Positions 8,167 through 15,613 of a DNA stretch of 25,792 nt are shown in pieces. The position numbers were made by a program, and so were the translations under genes. The DNA lies in assembly GCA_004562765.1 (NCBI GenBank), contig SFRL01000045.1, positions 1-25,792 on the forward strand, written 5' to 3'. The stretch's first letter is position 1; every line of letters begins with the position of its first letter. Below the pieces are notes generated by a model. The model was not told the DNA's origin. It was given only the letters and a program-made list of their open reading frames with translations, and did no database searches. The DNA is from a bacterium (lineage in GTDB: Bacteria > Bacillota > Clostridia > Lachnospirales > Lachnospiraceae).

Positions 8167-9240
8167 ATGAAAACAGAACAGCTGATGACATTTTTAATAT
8201 CCCCCGACAGTACGGTTGTTGAAGCGATGCAGCACATCGACCGGAATGCGAAGGGGATTTTGTTTGTTGTTGAAGAGAATCAGAAGCTGATCGGTGTTGT
8301 CACTGATGGTGATATCCGTAGATGGCTGATCAAGAACGGAGATCTGCAGGCGCGGATACAGAAGTTCATGACCCGCTCACCGAAGCTGATCTACCGCAAG
8401 GATGTCAAGCAGGCGCAGGAGTACATGGTGAAATATTCCATTACGGCGCTTCCGGTTGTGACGGCAAAGGGCTGTGTCACAGACATTATTCTCCGGGAAC
8501 AAAAGGCTGATGTTGTGGCAGAGCAGAAGACCGGTCTTTCCGATATCCCGGTGGTGATCATGGCGGGCGGAAAGGGGACGCGTCTTTATCCCTATACAAA
8601 GATTTTGCCCAAGCCTCTGATCCCGATCGGTGATATTCCCATTATGGAGCGCATTATTGACCGGTTTTGCGCGTATGGAGTACAGGATTTCTGGGCGACG
8701 GTCAATTATAAAAAAAGCATGATCAAGTCTTATTTTGCAGAAAATGAGCATAATTATCATATTACTTATGTGGAGGAGGACAAACCCCTCGGAACAGCGG
8801 GAAGCCTGCGGCTGATCGAAGGCGCTTTTGATCGTCCGTTTATCGTGACGAACTGCGACATTCTCATTGATGCAGATTACGAAGACTTATATAATTACCA
8901 TATGGAAGCAGGAAATGAACTGACGATCGTGACGGCGCTGAAAAATATTGTAGTTCCCTACGGTGTGATACATTCCAGTGAAAATGGTGCGATCATCTCC
9001 ATGGAGGAAAAACCCAGGCTGTCTTATTTTGTAAATACGGGAATGTACATTTTGAATCCGGAGCTGCTGGATGAGATCCCGGAGGACACGCTTTTCCATA
9101 TGACAGATCTGGCGGATCAGCTTTTGGCAAAAGACCGTAAAGTGGGAATGTATCCGATCAGTGAGGAGTCCTTCCTCGATATGGGCGAATTTGAAGAGAT
9201 GCACCGAATGGAGAAAAAGCTGAATTTGAAGACAGAGTAG
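8167..9240 (+). CDS. CBS-domain sugar nucleotidyltransferase, PtmE-like (glucosamine-1-phosphate guanylyltransferase)
   Basis: Two CBS domains (about residues 5-55 and 65-112) precede a nucleotidyltransferase domain starting near residue 126, with MAGGKGTRLYPYTKILPKP at about 132-150 and TNCDILIDAD holding the metal-binding aspartate. This architecture is that of Campylobacter PtmE, which activates glucosamine-1-phosphate as GDP-glucosamine in legionaminic acid synthesis. Specificity for GTP cannot be read directly from the sequence, so it is inferred from architecture and from the leg genes that follow. ATG 8167 has GGAGGT (8155-8160) 6 bases upstream and gives 357 residues; an in-frame ATG at 8131 lacks such a site. 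It opens the seven-gene run and lies 10 bases from the acetyltransferase gene. CBS domains may bind adenine nucleotides and tune activity. Confidence 0.82.
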   Translation: MKTEQLMTFLISPDSTVVEAMQHIDRNAKGILFVVEENQKLIGVVTDGDIRRWLIKNGDLQARIQKFMTRSPKLIYRKDVKQAQEYMVKYSITALPVVTAKGCVTDIILREQKADVVAEQKTGLSDIPVVIMAGGKGTRLYPYTKILPKPLIPIGDIPIMERIIDRFCAYGVQDFWATVNYKKSMIKSYFAENEHNYHITYVEEDKPLGTAGSLRLIEGAFDRPFIVTNCDILIDADYEDLYNYHMEAGNELTIVTALKNIVVPYGVIHSSENGAIISMEEKPRLSYFVNTGMYILNPELLDEIPEDTLFHMTDLADQLLAKDRKVGMYPISEESFLDMGEFEEMHRMEKKLNLKTE

Positions 9241-9250
9241 AGGATGCGTA

Positions 9251-9910
9251 ATGAGTGAAACGTTGATCTTGACCGGTGCCGGCGGATGCATGCGGGAACT
9301 GCTGTGGCAGATAGAAGAATTAAATAAGATTCAGGACACATGGAATGTTGCCGGTTATGTGGACATTTCAGATCAATACGGCGATGTTCGTGTGGGGGAT
9401 CGTGTCTATCCCTATCTCGGGACAGATCAGTTTCTTTTGGATAAAAAAGAGGATACGAATGTGGTGATCTGTGTCGGCAGCAGCGCTTTGCGAAAGAAGA
9501 TCGCAGAAAAGCTGATGGTCAATCCGCATTTGAAGTTCCCCAATCTGATCTTATCTGACACCCACATCTGTCCAGATGCAAAGTTGGGGCAGGGCGTGAT
9601 CATATCGATGGATTGCCGTGTGTCCACGAATGTCTGCATGGGTGATTTTGTGTTTTTGAATATGGGATCGGTGGTGTGTCATGACGGGAGACTGGGAGAC
9701 TATGTGACATTAAGCCCTGATGTGCGGCTTGCAGGAAACGTGACTGTGGGAAGCGGAAGTGAACTGGGCATGGGAACGAGAGTCATTCAGGGGAAAACGA
9801 TCGGCCGGCAGGTGATCACCGGAGCCGGAAGCGTCGTTGTCCGGGATTTGCCGGATGACTGCACGGCAGTAGGTGTTCCGGCGCAGATCCGAGTGCCAAG
9901 GACCGTATGA
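9251..9910 (+). CDS. LegH/NeuD/PglD-family hexapeptide-repeat acetyltransferase
   Basis: The 219-residue protein has the two-domain layout of the NeuD/PglD family. An N-terminal Rossmann-like sugar-nucleotide binding part starts at LILTGAGG and includes NVVICVGSS near residue 72. A left-handed beta-helix of hexapeptide repeats runs from about residue 105 to 205 (for example GDYVTLSPDVRLAGNVTVGSGSE split over several turns). His144 in VVCHDGRLGD matches the catalytic base position of PglD-type N-acetyltransferases. In this context it most likely acetylates the C4 amino group of the GDP-linked 4-amino sugar made by LegB and LegC, the LegH step. O-acetylation of a finished nonulosonic acid (NeuD role) is an alternative. 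The ribosome binding site GAGGA overlaps the end of the previous gene. Confidence 0.82.
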   Translation: MSETLILTGAGGCMRELLWQIEELNKIQDTWNVAGYVDISDQYGDVRVGDRVYPYLGTDQFLLDKKEDTNVVICVGSSALRKKIAEKLMVNPHLKFPNLILSDTHICPDAKLGQGVIISMDCRVSTNVCMGDFVFLNMGSVVCHDGRLGDYVTLSPDVRLAGNVTVGSGSELGMGTRVIQGKTIGRQVITGAGSVVVRDLPDDCTAVGVPAQIRVPRTV

Positions 9911-9979
9911 GTGTATGCAGCAAACGAAATGCATAAATTATAATGACTGGAAAATGCATCTGAGAGAAGGTAATGTCAA

Positions 9980-10984
9980 ATGAGTATCAGGATTATCGCG
10001 GAAGCCGGTGTGAACCACAACGGCAGCATGGAACTGGCAAAAAAGATGATTGATAAGGCAAAAGAGGCCGGAGCGGATTATATCAAGTTCCAGACCTTTC
10101 AGCCGGAAAAGCTGGTGTCAAAGTACGCTGACAAAGCAGAGTATCAGAAGAAAACCACCGGCAGTGAGGAAAGTCAGCTGGAGATGTTGAAAAAGCTGGC
10201 GCTCACGCAGGAGAATTTTCGGGAATTGAAGGATTACTGTAAGCAGGTGGGAATCGGCTTTATTTCCACACCCTTTGATCTGGACAGTATTGATTTTCTG
10301 GAAAGTCTGGATATGGATTTCTGGAAGATCCCTTCCGGAGAGATCACCAATCTGCCGTATCTGATCAAGATTGCAAAAACCGGAAGACCGATCGTCATGT
10401 CCACCGGAATGTGCCAGATAGAAGAGATCGAGGAGGCGCTTACCTGGTTAAAGAAAAGCGGAGCGCGTGAGATCACGCTGCTCCACTGTAATACCCAATA
10501 TCCGACTCCCATGGAGGACGTGAACCTGAATGCGATGCAGAGCCTGAGGCGGCAGTTTCAACTTCCGGTGGGGTATTCGGACCACACGCAGGGCATTGAG
10601 GTACCGATCGCGGCAGCGGCGCTGGGAGCCACCGTGATCGAGAAGCATTTCACACTGGATCAAGCCATGGAAGGGCCGGATCACATGGCAAGCCTTGCGC
10701 CGGAAGAGTTAACGGCAATGGTGCGCGCCATCAGAAATATCGAAAAAGCGCTTGGCGACGGAGAAAAAGGAGTCACGCCTTCCGAGATGGCAAACCGTAC
10801 CGTGGCGCGCAAGAGTATTGTTGCGGCGGGCAGAATCCGAAAGGGTGAGCCGTTCACAGAAATGAATCTGACGGTGAAACGTCCCGGAAACGGCATTTCC
10901 CCGATGAACTGGTTTGAGGTACTGGGGAAGACTGCAGGACGGGATTATTTTGAGGACGAATTGATCGATAAGGAAGAATTATGA
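9980..10984 (+). CDS. legI: N,N'-diacetyllegionaminate (nonulosonic acid) synthase, LegI/NeuB family
   Basis: This enzyme condenses phosphoenolpyruvate with a six-carbon N-acetyl amino sugar to form a nine-carbon sialic-acid-like sugar. The 334 residues show the NeuB TIM barrel (EAGVNHNG at 8-15, YIKFQTF at about 34-40, CNTQYPTP near 172, GYSDHTQG, EKHFTLD) and a C-terminal SAF/antifreeze-like domain from about residue 275 (RKSIVAAGRIRKGE). The family cannot be split into NeuB and LegI by eye, but the presence of LegB and LegC homologues favours 2,4-diacetamido-2,4,6-trideoxymannose as substrate. GAGAAGG gives the ribosome binding site. The stop overlaps the start of the next gene by 4 bases (ATGA), which implies translational coupling with the hydrolysing epimerase. 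Confidence 0.88.
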   Translation: MSIRIIAEAGVNHNGSMELAKKMIDKAKEAGADYIKFQTFQPEKLVSKYADKAEYQKKTTGSEESQLEMLKKLALTQENFRELKDYCKQVGIGFISTPFDLDSIDFLESLDMDFWKIPSGEITNLPYLIKIAKTGRPIVMSTGMCQIEEIEEALTWLKKSGAREITLLHCNTQYPTPMEDVNLNAMQSLRRQFQLPVGYSDHTQGIEVPIAAAALGATVIEKHFTLDQAMEGPDHMASLAPEELTAMVRAIRNIEKALGDGEKGVTPSEMANRTVARKSIVAAGRIRKGEPFTEMNLTVKRPGNGISPMNWFEVLGKTAGRDYFEDELIDKEEL

Positions 10985-12138
10985 AGAAACTGGCGATTGT
11001 TACAGCCACCAGAGCTGAATATGGCATCTTGCATCCGCTGATCGTGCGGTTGCTGGCCTGCGAGAAATGGGAAACACAGGTTATCGTAACGGGAACTCAT
11101 TTAGAAGAGGAATTTGGTTACACCTGTCGCGAGATTGAGCAGGATGGGGTTCCTATTTATAAAAAGATTTCCATTACGGAAAAGGGTGATGATGCGTATG
11201 CAGTCAGCCGGACGATGGCGAACGCCCTGTGCGGGTTTGGCGCGTACTTTAAGGATGAAAAGCCGGATCTGCTTATCCTTCTGGGAGATCGCACGGAAAT
11301 GCTGGCGATCGCGTCCGCGGCAATGAATGAGCAGATTCCCATTGCCCATCTGCACGGTGGGGAACTGACGCAGGGAGCGGTGGATGAATGTGTGCGCCAT
11401 GCACTTACAAAGATGAGCTATCTGCATTTTGCATCGGCGGAGCAGTACCGAAGAAGGATCATTCAGATGGGAGAGGAACCCTCCAGAGTGTTCAATGTAG
11501 GCGCTTTGGGCGTAGAGAATATTTTGCGGGAGCAGCTGCTTTCTCGCCGGGAATTGAAAGAAGCCGTGGATTTTCCGGCAGATCAGCCCTATGCGGTGGT
11601 TACGTTCCATCCGGTGACATTGGAAAAAGAGACAGCAGAGCAGCAGGTGCGTGAGCTGCTTGCTGCTATGAAGAGCCGTAAAGATCTGTTTTTTCTTATT
11701 ACAAAGGCGAATTCCGATGCCGGCGGCAGAAGGATCAATGAGCTGCTGGAAGCGGAGACAGAAAAATATCCGAATATGAAGCTGGTTGCCTCACTTGGCA
11801 TGAAGAAGTATCTGAGTGCTGTCAAGTACGCAAAGTTTGTGCTGGGGAATTCGTCCAGCGGGATCATTGAGGCTCCGGCGCTTCAAGTGCCGACGGTAAA
11901 TATCGGAGACAGGCAGCAGGGACGGATGATGGCAGAGAGTATCGTGAATTGTCAGCCGGAGTGTACGTCGATCCTGGCGGCGATCGACCGGGCACTGGAA
12001 ATGGAAGGAACCTGCTGTGCGAATCCTTACGGAGACGGACATACATCGGAAAAGATCGTGGCGATCCTGGAAACCTATATGAGCATGGATCACATTGATC
12101 TGAAGAAAAAATTTTATGATCAACCGGAAATAAGGTAA
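10981..12138 (+). CDS. legG: NDP-sugar hydrolase/2-epimerase, LegG/NeuC family
   Basis: The 385-residue protein belongs to the GT-B-fold hydrolysing 2-epimerases. It starts with LAIVTATRAEYGILHPL and has TGTHLEEEFGYT near 38-49, LLGDRTEM at about 100-107, HLHGGE at 123-128, and a C-terminal nucleotide-binding GNSSSGIIEAPALQVPTVNIG block. NeuC acts on UDP-GlcNAc; LegG acts on the NDP-linked 2,4-diacetamido-trideoxyglucose to release the free manno-sugar for LegI. With a PtmE-like guanylyltransferase in the cluster, a GDP-linked substrate is the best inference. It overlaps legI by ATGA and ends 34 bases before the cytidylyltransferase start. Confidence 0.87.
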   Translation: MKKLAIVTATRAEYGILHPLIVRLLACEKWETQVIVTGTHLEEEFGYTCREIEQDGVPIYKKISITEKGDDAYAVSRTMANALCGFGAYFKDEKPDLLILLGDRTEMLAIASAAMNEQIPIAHLHGGELTQGAVDECVRHALTKMSYLHFASAEQYRRRIIQMGEEPSRVFNVGALGVENILREQLLSRRELKEAVDFPADQPYAVVTFHPVTLEKETAEQQVRELLAAMKSRKDLFFLITKANSDAGGRRINELLEAETEKYPNMKLVASLGMKKYLSAVKYAKFVLGNSSSGIIEAPALQVPTVNIGDRQQGRMMAESIVNCQPECTSILAAIDRALEMEGTCCANPYGDGHTSEKIVAILETYMSMDHIDLKKKFYDQPEIR

Positions 12139-12172
12139 GTGTCTGCTGAAAATATGATCTGGGAGTGTAGTG

Positions 12173-12865
12173 ATGAGAAATATAGCGATCATCCCGGCCC
12201 GCAGCGGGTCCAAGGGATTAAAAGACAAAAACATTAAATTGCTTAACGGAAAACCGATGATGGCGTATTCCATCGAGGCGGCAGAAAAATCAGGTATTTT
12301 CGACTGCGTGCATGTATCAACCGACAGCGGGGAGTATGCGCGGATCGCGCGGGAATATGGCGCGGATGTTCCGTTTTTGCGAAGCGATGAACTGTCGAGC
12401 GATACGGCCGGAAGCTGGGACGTTGTCAGATGGACGATGGAACAATACGCAAAGCTCGGCCGGGAGTTTGACTGTGTGACGCTGCTGCAGCCCACATCGC
12501 CCCTGCGGACAGAGGAGGATATACAGAGGGCGTACCACCTGATGCAGGAAAAACAGGCGGACGCTGTGGTGGGTGTGTGTGAAATGGATCATTCGCCTCT
12601 TTGGAGCAATACGCTGCCGGAGAACGGCAATATGAATGGATTTTTGGACCGGGTGGCGAACATCGGGCGACAGAAACTGCCCGTCTATTATCGGATCAAC
12701 GGTGTCATTTATATGCTGAAGGATTCTGTTCTGACTCATGCAGAGACTGCGCTGTACGGGGAAGGAACGTATGCTTACATCATGCCGAAGCAGCGTTCCA
12801 TCGATATTGATGATGCATTTGATTTTACGATCGCTGAGACGATCATAAAAGGAGGACTCTTATGA
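12173..12865 (+). CDS. legF: CMP-nonulosonate cytidylyltransferase, LegF/NeuA family
   Basis: The enzyme activates the nine-carbon sugar with CTP to make the CMP-linked donor used by glycosyltransferases. The signature IIPARSGSKGLKDKNI lies at about residues 6-21; LLQPTSPLRTEEDI near 105 and a C-terminal SIDIDDAFDFTIAE complete the family pattern. I prefer ATG 12173 (230 residues), because GGGAG (12161-12165) is 7 bases upstream. The overlapping GTG at 12170 would add one residue. The stop shares the ATGA with the start of the dehydratase gene, which indicates coupled translation. Substrate (legionaminate, not N-acetylneuraminate) is inferred from neighbours. Confidence 0.88.
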   Translation: MRNIAIIPARSGSKGLKDKNIKLLNGKPMMAYSIEAAEKSGIFDCVHVSTDSGEYARIAREYGADVPFLRSDELSSDTAGSWDVVRWTMEQYAKLGREFDCVTLLQPTSPLRTEEDIQRAYHLMQEKQADAVVGVCEMDHSPLWSNTLPENGNMNGFLDRVANIGRQKLPVYYRINGVIYMLKDSVLTHAETALYGEGTYAYIMPKQRSIDIDDAFDFTIAETIIKGGLL

Positions 12866-13842
12866 AAAAAGTACTGGTTACCGGTGCAGACGGTTTTATC
12901 GGAAGCCATCTGACCGAGAGTTTATTGGAGAAAGGCTATGACGTAAAGGCATTTGCGTATTACAATTCCTTTAATACATGGGGTTGGCTGGACACGCTGC
13001 CTAAGGAAAAACTGGATCAGATCGAGGTGTTCACCGGAGATATCCGCGATCCGAACGGTGTGCGTGAAGCCATGAAAGGTGTGGACGGAGTCTTTCATCT
13101 GGCAGCGCTGATCGCGATCCCATTCAGCTATCATTCTCCGGATTCTTATGTGGATACAAACATCAAGGGAACATTGAATGTGCTGCAGGCAGCAAGAGAC
13201 CTGGGCACGGAGCGTATCATGGTGACTTCGACCTCTGAGGTGTACGGGACCGCGCAGTATGTTCCCATTGATGAGAAGCATCCCTATCAGGGACAGTCGC
13301 CTTATTCTGCTACCAAGATCGGAGCAGACCGGTTGGCGGAGAGTTTTTATCGCAGCTTCCAGCTTCCGGTGTCGATCGTGCGTCCTTTTAATACGTTCGG
13401 ACCGAGACAGTCTGCAAGAGCCGTGATCCCCACGATCATTTCACAGCTGCTTGCCGGAAAAGAGGAGATCAAGCTTGGATCCTTGACACCGACGAGAGAT
13501 TTCAACTACGTAAAGGATACGGCGGCGGGATTTATTGCGATCGCAGAGTCAGATCGTACGATCGGAGAAGAGATCAATATAGCTACCGGACAAGAAATCT
13601 CTATTGGCGATCTGGCGCAGGAGATCATCTCGCAGATCAATCCAAATGCGAAAATTGTCTGTGACGAGCAGCGCCTGCGTCCGGAGAAGAGTGAGGTAAA
13701 TCGGCTGCTGGGCAGCAATGCAAAGCTGAAAGCGTTAACAGATTGGAAGCAGCAGTATACATTTGCAGAGGGAATCGCGGAGACGATTGAATGGATGCGT
13801 TCAAATCTGGGAGCGTATAAAACGGATATCTATAATGTGTGA
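12862..13842 (+). CDS. legB: NAD-dependent 4,6-dehydratase, LegB-like
   Basis: LegB forms the 4-keto-6-deoxy derivative of an NDP-N-acetylglucosamine, the first committed step to the trideoxy sugar of legionaminic acid. The 326 residues show an extended SDR: GADGFIG at 8-14 for NAD binding, TSTSEVYGT at about 122-130, and the catalytic YSATK at 148-152. RPFNTFGPRQSARAVIPTII is typical of this subfamily. Overlap with legF by ATGA and a gap of only 16 bases to the aminotransferase gene place it in the operon. A ribosome binding site AAAGGAGG lies within the end of legF. Confidence 0.88.
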   Translation: MKKVLVTGADGFIGSHLTESLLEKGYDVKAFAYYNSFNTWGWLDTLPKEKLDQIEVFTGDIRDPNGVREAMKGVDGVFHLAALIAIPFSYHSPDSYVDTNIKGTLNVLQAARDLGTERIMVTSTSEVYGTAQYVPIDEKHPYQGQSPYSATKIGADRLAESFYRSFQLPVSIVRPFNTFGPRQSARAVIPTIISQLLAGKEEIKLGSLTPTRDFNYVKDTAAGFIAIAESDRTIGEEINIATGQEISIGDLAQEIISQINPNAKIVCDEQRLRPEKSEVNRLLGSNAKLKALTDWKQQYTFAEGIAETIEWMRSNLGAYKTDIYNV

Positions 13843-13858
13843 GAAAAGAGGCATACAA

Positions 13859-15061
13859 ATGGAAAGACTGATTCCTTTATCGATCCCGAATTTTGAAGGA
13901 AATGAAGAGAAATATGTACTGGATGCGGTTCATCAGGGATGGGTGTCTACAGGTGGCGCATACATTACGAAGCTGGAGGAGATGCTGGCGGAGTTTTTGC
14001 ATGTAAAAAAGACTGTGGCATGCCAAAGCGGAACGGCTGCCCTGCATCTTGCGCTGATGGAATGCGGTGTACAGCCGGGTGATCTGGTGATCGTTCCGAC
14101 CTTGACTTTTATCGCGGCGGTAAATCCGGTGCGCTATCAATTCGCAGATCCGGTTTTTATGGACTGTGATGACAGTCTCTGCATGGATCCGGTGAAGCTG
14201 AGAAAGTTTTGCGAAACAGAGTGCGAGTTGAGAAAAGTATCCGAAAACGGACAGGATGAAACATGTCTCGTATACCGGAAAGACGGACGGAGGATCCGTG
14301 CGGTAGTGGTCGTGCATGTATTTGGAAATCTGGCGGATATGGAAGCCATTATGGATATCGCAGCGGAGCATCATCTTCGCGTAGTTGAGGATGCGACGGA
14401 GGCGCTTGGTTCTGCCTTTGAGACAGGACGTTATGCGGGAAAGATGGCTGGGACGATCGGAGATTTTGGCGCCTATTCTTTTAACGGAAACAAGATCATC
14501 ACAACCGGTGGCGGAGGCGCGGTTACGGCAGCTGATCCGAAGGAGCTGGAGCATATTCATTATATATCCACGCAGGCAAAGGATGATCCGTTGTTTTATG
14601 TACATGATGAGATCGGCTACAATTATCGGATGACAAATCTGCAGGCCGCTCTGGGTGTGGCGCAGATGGAGGAATTGCCGGAGTTTATCAGGCGCAAGAC
14701 GGATAACTATCTGAATTATCAAAAAATGCTTGCAGATGTGGATGGCGGATACCTTCTGGAATTTCGGGCAGATACACGTCCGAACTACTGGTTTTATTCG
14801 CTGGTACTGGACGATGAGGTGATCGCCCGGGCAGGCGGCGTGCGATGCGTGGTAGAGCAGCTCCGGGACAAAGGGGTACAGACCAGACCGGTATGGGGGT
14901 TGATCCATCAGCAGAAGCCCTACCAAAGATCAATTGCATATGAGATAGAGAAAGCACCGTATTACAGTGAAAGGATCATAAATATTCCGTCAAGCACACA
15001 GCTGACTGATGAGGATCTGAAGTATGTGGTGGAGTGCTTGAAAGAAATTGTTTTGATATAG
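13859..15061 (+). CDS. legC: PLP-dependent sugar 4-aminotransferase, LegC-like
   Basis: LegC transfers an amino group to the 4-keto sugar nucleotide made by LegB. The 400-residue product has the DegT/DnrJ/EryC1 fold: CQSGTAALHLAL near residue 55, VEDATEALG with the PLP-ring aspartate at about 178, and SFNGNKIITTGGGG with the Schiff-base lysine at about Lys212. This lysine contrasts with the histidine in RfbH of the same window. ATG 13859 follows AAAGAGG by 7 bases; an in-frame ATG at 13835 would overlap legB and lacks a good site. The segment around residues 119-146 (between CMDPVKL and the VVVVHVFG strand) carries a charged insertion, as in LegC-type proteins. It closes the nonulosonic acid run; no terminator is seen before the next gene. 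Confidence 0.87.
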   Translation: MERLIPLSIPNFEGNEEKYVLDAVHQGWVSTGGAYITKLEEMLAEFLHVKKTVACQSGTAALHLALMECGVQPGDLVIVPTLTFIAAVNPVRYQFADPVFMDCDDSLCMDPVKLRKFCETECELRKVSENGQDETCLVYRKDGRRIRAVVVVHVFGNLADMEAIMDIAAEHHLRVVEDATEALGSAFETGRYAGKMAGTIGDFGAYSFNGNKIITTGGGGAVTAADPKELEHIHYISTQAKDDPLFYVHDEIGYNYRMTNLQAALGVAQMEELPEFIRRKTDNYLNYQKMLADVDGGYLLEFRADTRPNYWFYSLVLDDEVIARAGGVRCVVEQLRDKGVQTRPVWGLIHQQKPYQRSIAYEIEKAPYYSERIINIPSSTQLTDEDLKYVVECLKEIVLI

Positions 15062-15152
15062 AGAAAACGGGAGCGCTTTGATTGAACAGGAAGCCCCCAT
15101 TTCAAAATTTATGATTTGAGTGGTGGGAGCACGTTACGGAGATAAGTTAATT

Positions 15153-15545
15153 ATGCAGGAGTATGAAAGAAAATATACAAGATTAACAAAATGCACAGAT
15201 AAGAATAGAAGCAGGTTGGATCCGGTGAAGGGCATGAAAGTACCGGCGTTTCAGGAAAAGAAAAATGATGTCAACGGATTAGAGAAGTTATTAAGAAAAG
15301 AGATTGTCCGTTGTGATAATTGTGGTGGATCTGTTATCTTTAAAGGCCGTGGAAGATACACCTGTGAAAGGTGTAAGAAAGATTCATATGATGATTTCGG
15401 AAAAGTATGTTTATATCTTGATACATATGGTCCGGCAACTAAATATGAAATCGCTGCAGCAACTGGTGTGCCGGAACACAAAGTGAGTCAGTATCTGAAA
15501 GAGAAAAGATTAGAGATATCAAATATAAATAGGGGATTGGAATAA
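15153..15545 (+). CDS. Zinc-ribbon/winged-helix protein resembling flagellar-operon protein (YvyF-like)
   Basis: About 130 residues. The C-terminal two thirds hold a zinc ribbon (CDNC and CERC, about residues 55-58 and 72-75) followed by a helix-turn-helix-like segment (YDDFGKVCLYLDTYGPATKYEIAAATGVPEHKVSQYLKE split across helices). This layout, CxxC pair then ATGVP..K..QYLKEKRLEI, resembles the flagellar-operon protein family to which Bacillus YvyF belongs. The function of that family is not well defined; a regulatory role is likely. The basic N-terminus (RKYTRLTKCTDKNRSR) looks disordered. ATG 15153 has GGAG (15138-15141) upstream; a GTG at 15120 is possible but lacks a clear site. It lies about 90 bases after legC on the same strand and converges with the FliD-like gene. 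The family assignment is moderate. Confidence 0.7.
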   Translation: MQEYERKYTRLTKCTDKNRSRLDPVKGMKVPAFQEKKNDVNGLEKLLRKEIVRCDNCGGSVIFKGRGRYTCERCKKDSYDDFGKVCLYLDTYGPATKYEIAAATGVPEHKVSQYLKEKRLEISNINRGLE

Positions 15546-15565
15546 AACATCCAATGTAATCAACA

Positions 15566-15600
15566 TTAGGGCAGGCGATAAGCCTGCCCTAATTGTTTTA
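15566..15600. terminator. Bidirectional terminator between convergent genes
   Basis: TTAGGGCAGGC (15566-15576) and GCCTGCCCTAA (15582-15592) form a perfect 11-bp stem with a GATAA loop, followed by TTGTTTTA on the + strand. It sits between the stop codons of two convergent genes and can serve both, though the T-tract for the - strand is weak. Confidence 0.85.
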
Positions 15601-15613
15601 GAAGAAATTCTTT

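Noticed and set aside
11791..12495. Open frame on the - strand spanning the legG-legF junction
   Set aside because: It overlaps two well-supported coding regions and shows no motif or ribosome binding site.
13877..14926. Open frame on the - strand (349 codons) antisense to legC
   Set aside because: legC is full length with its PLP lysine. The antisense frame has no recognisable domain and shadow-like composition.
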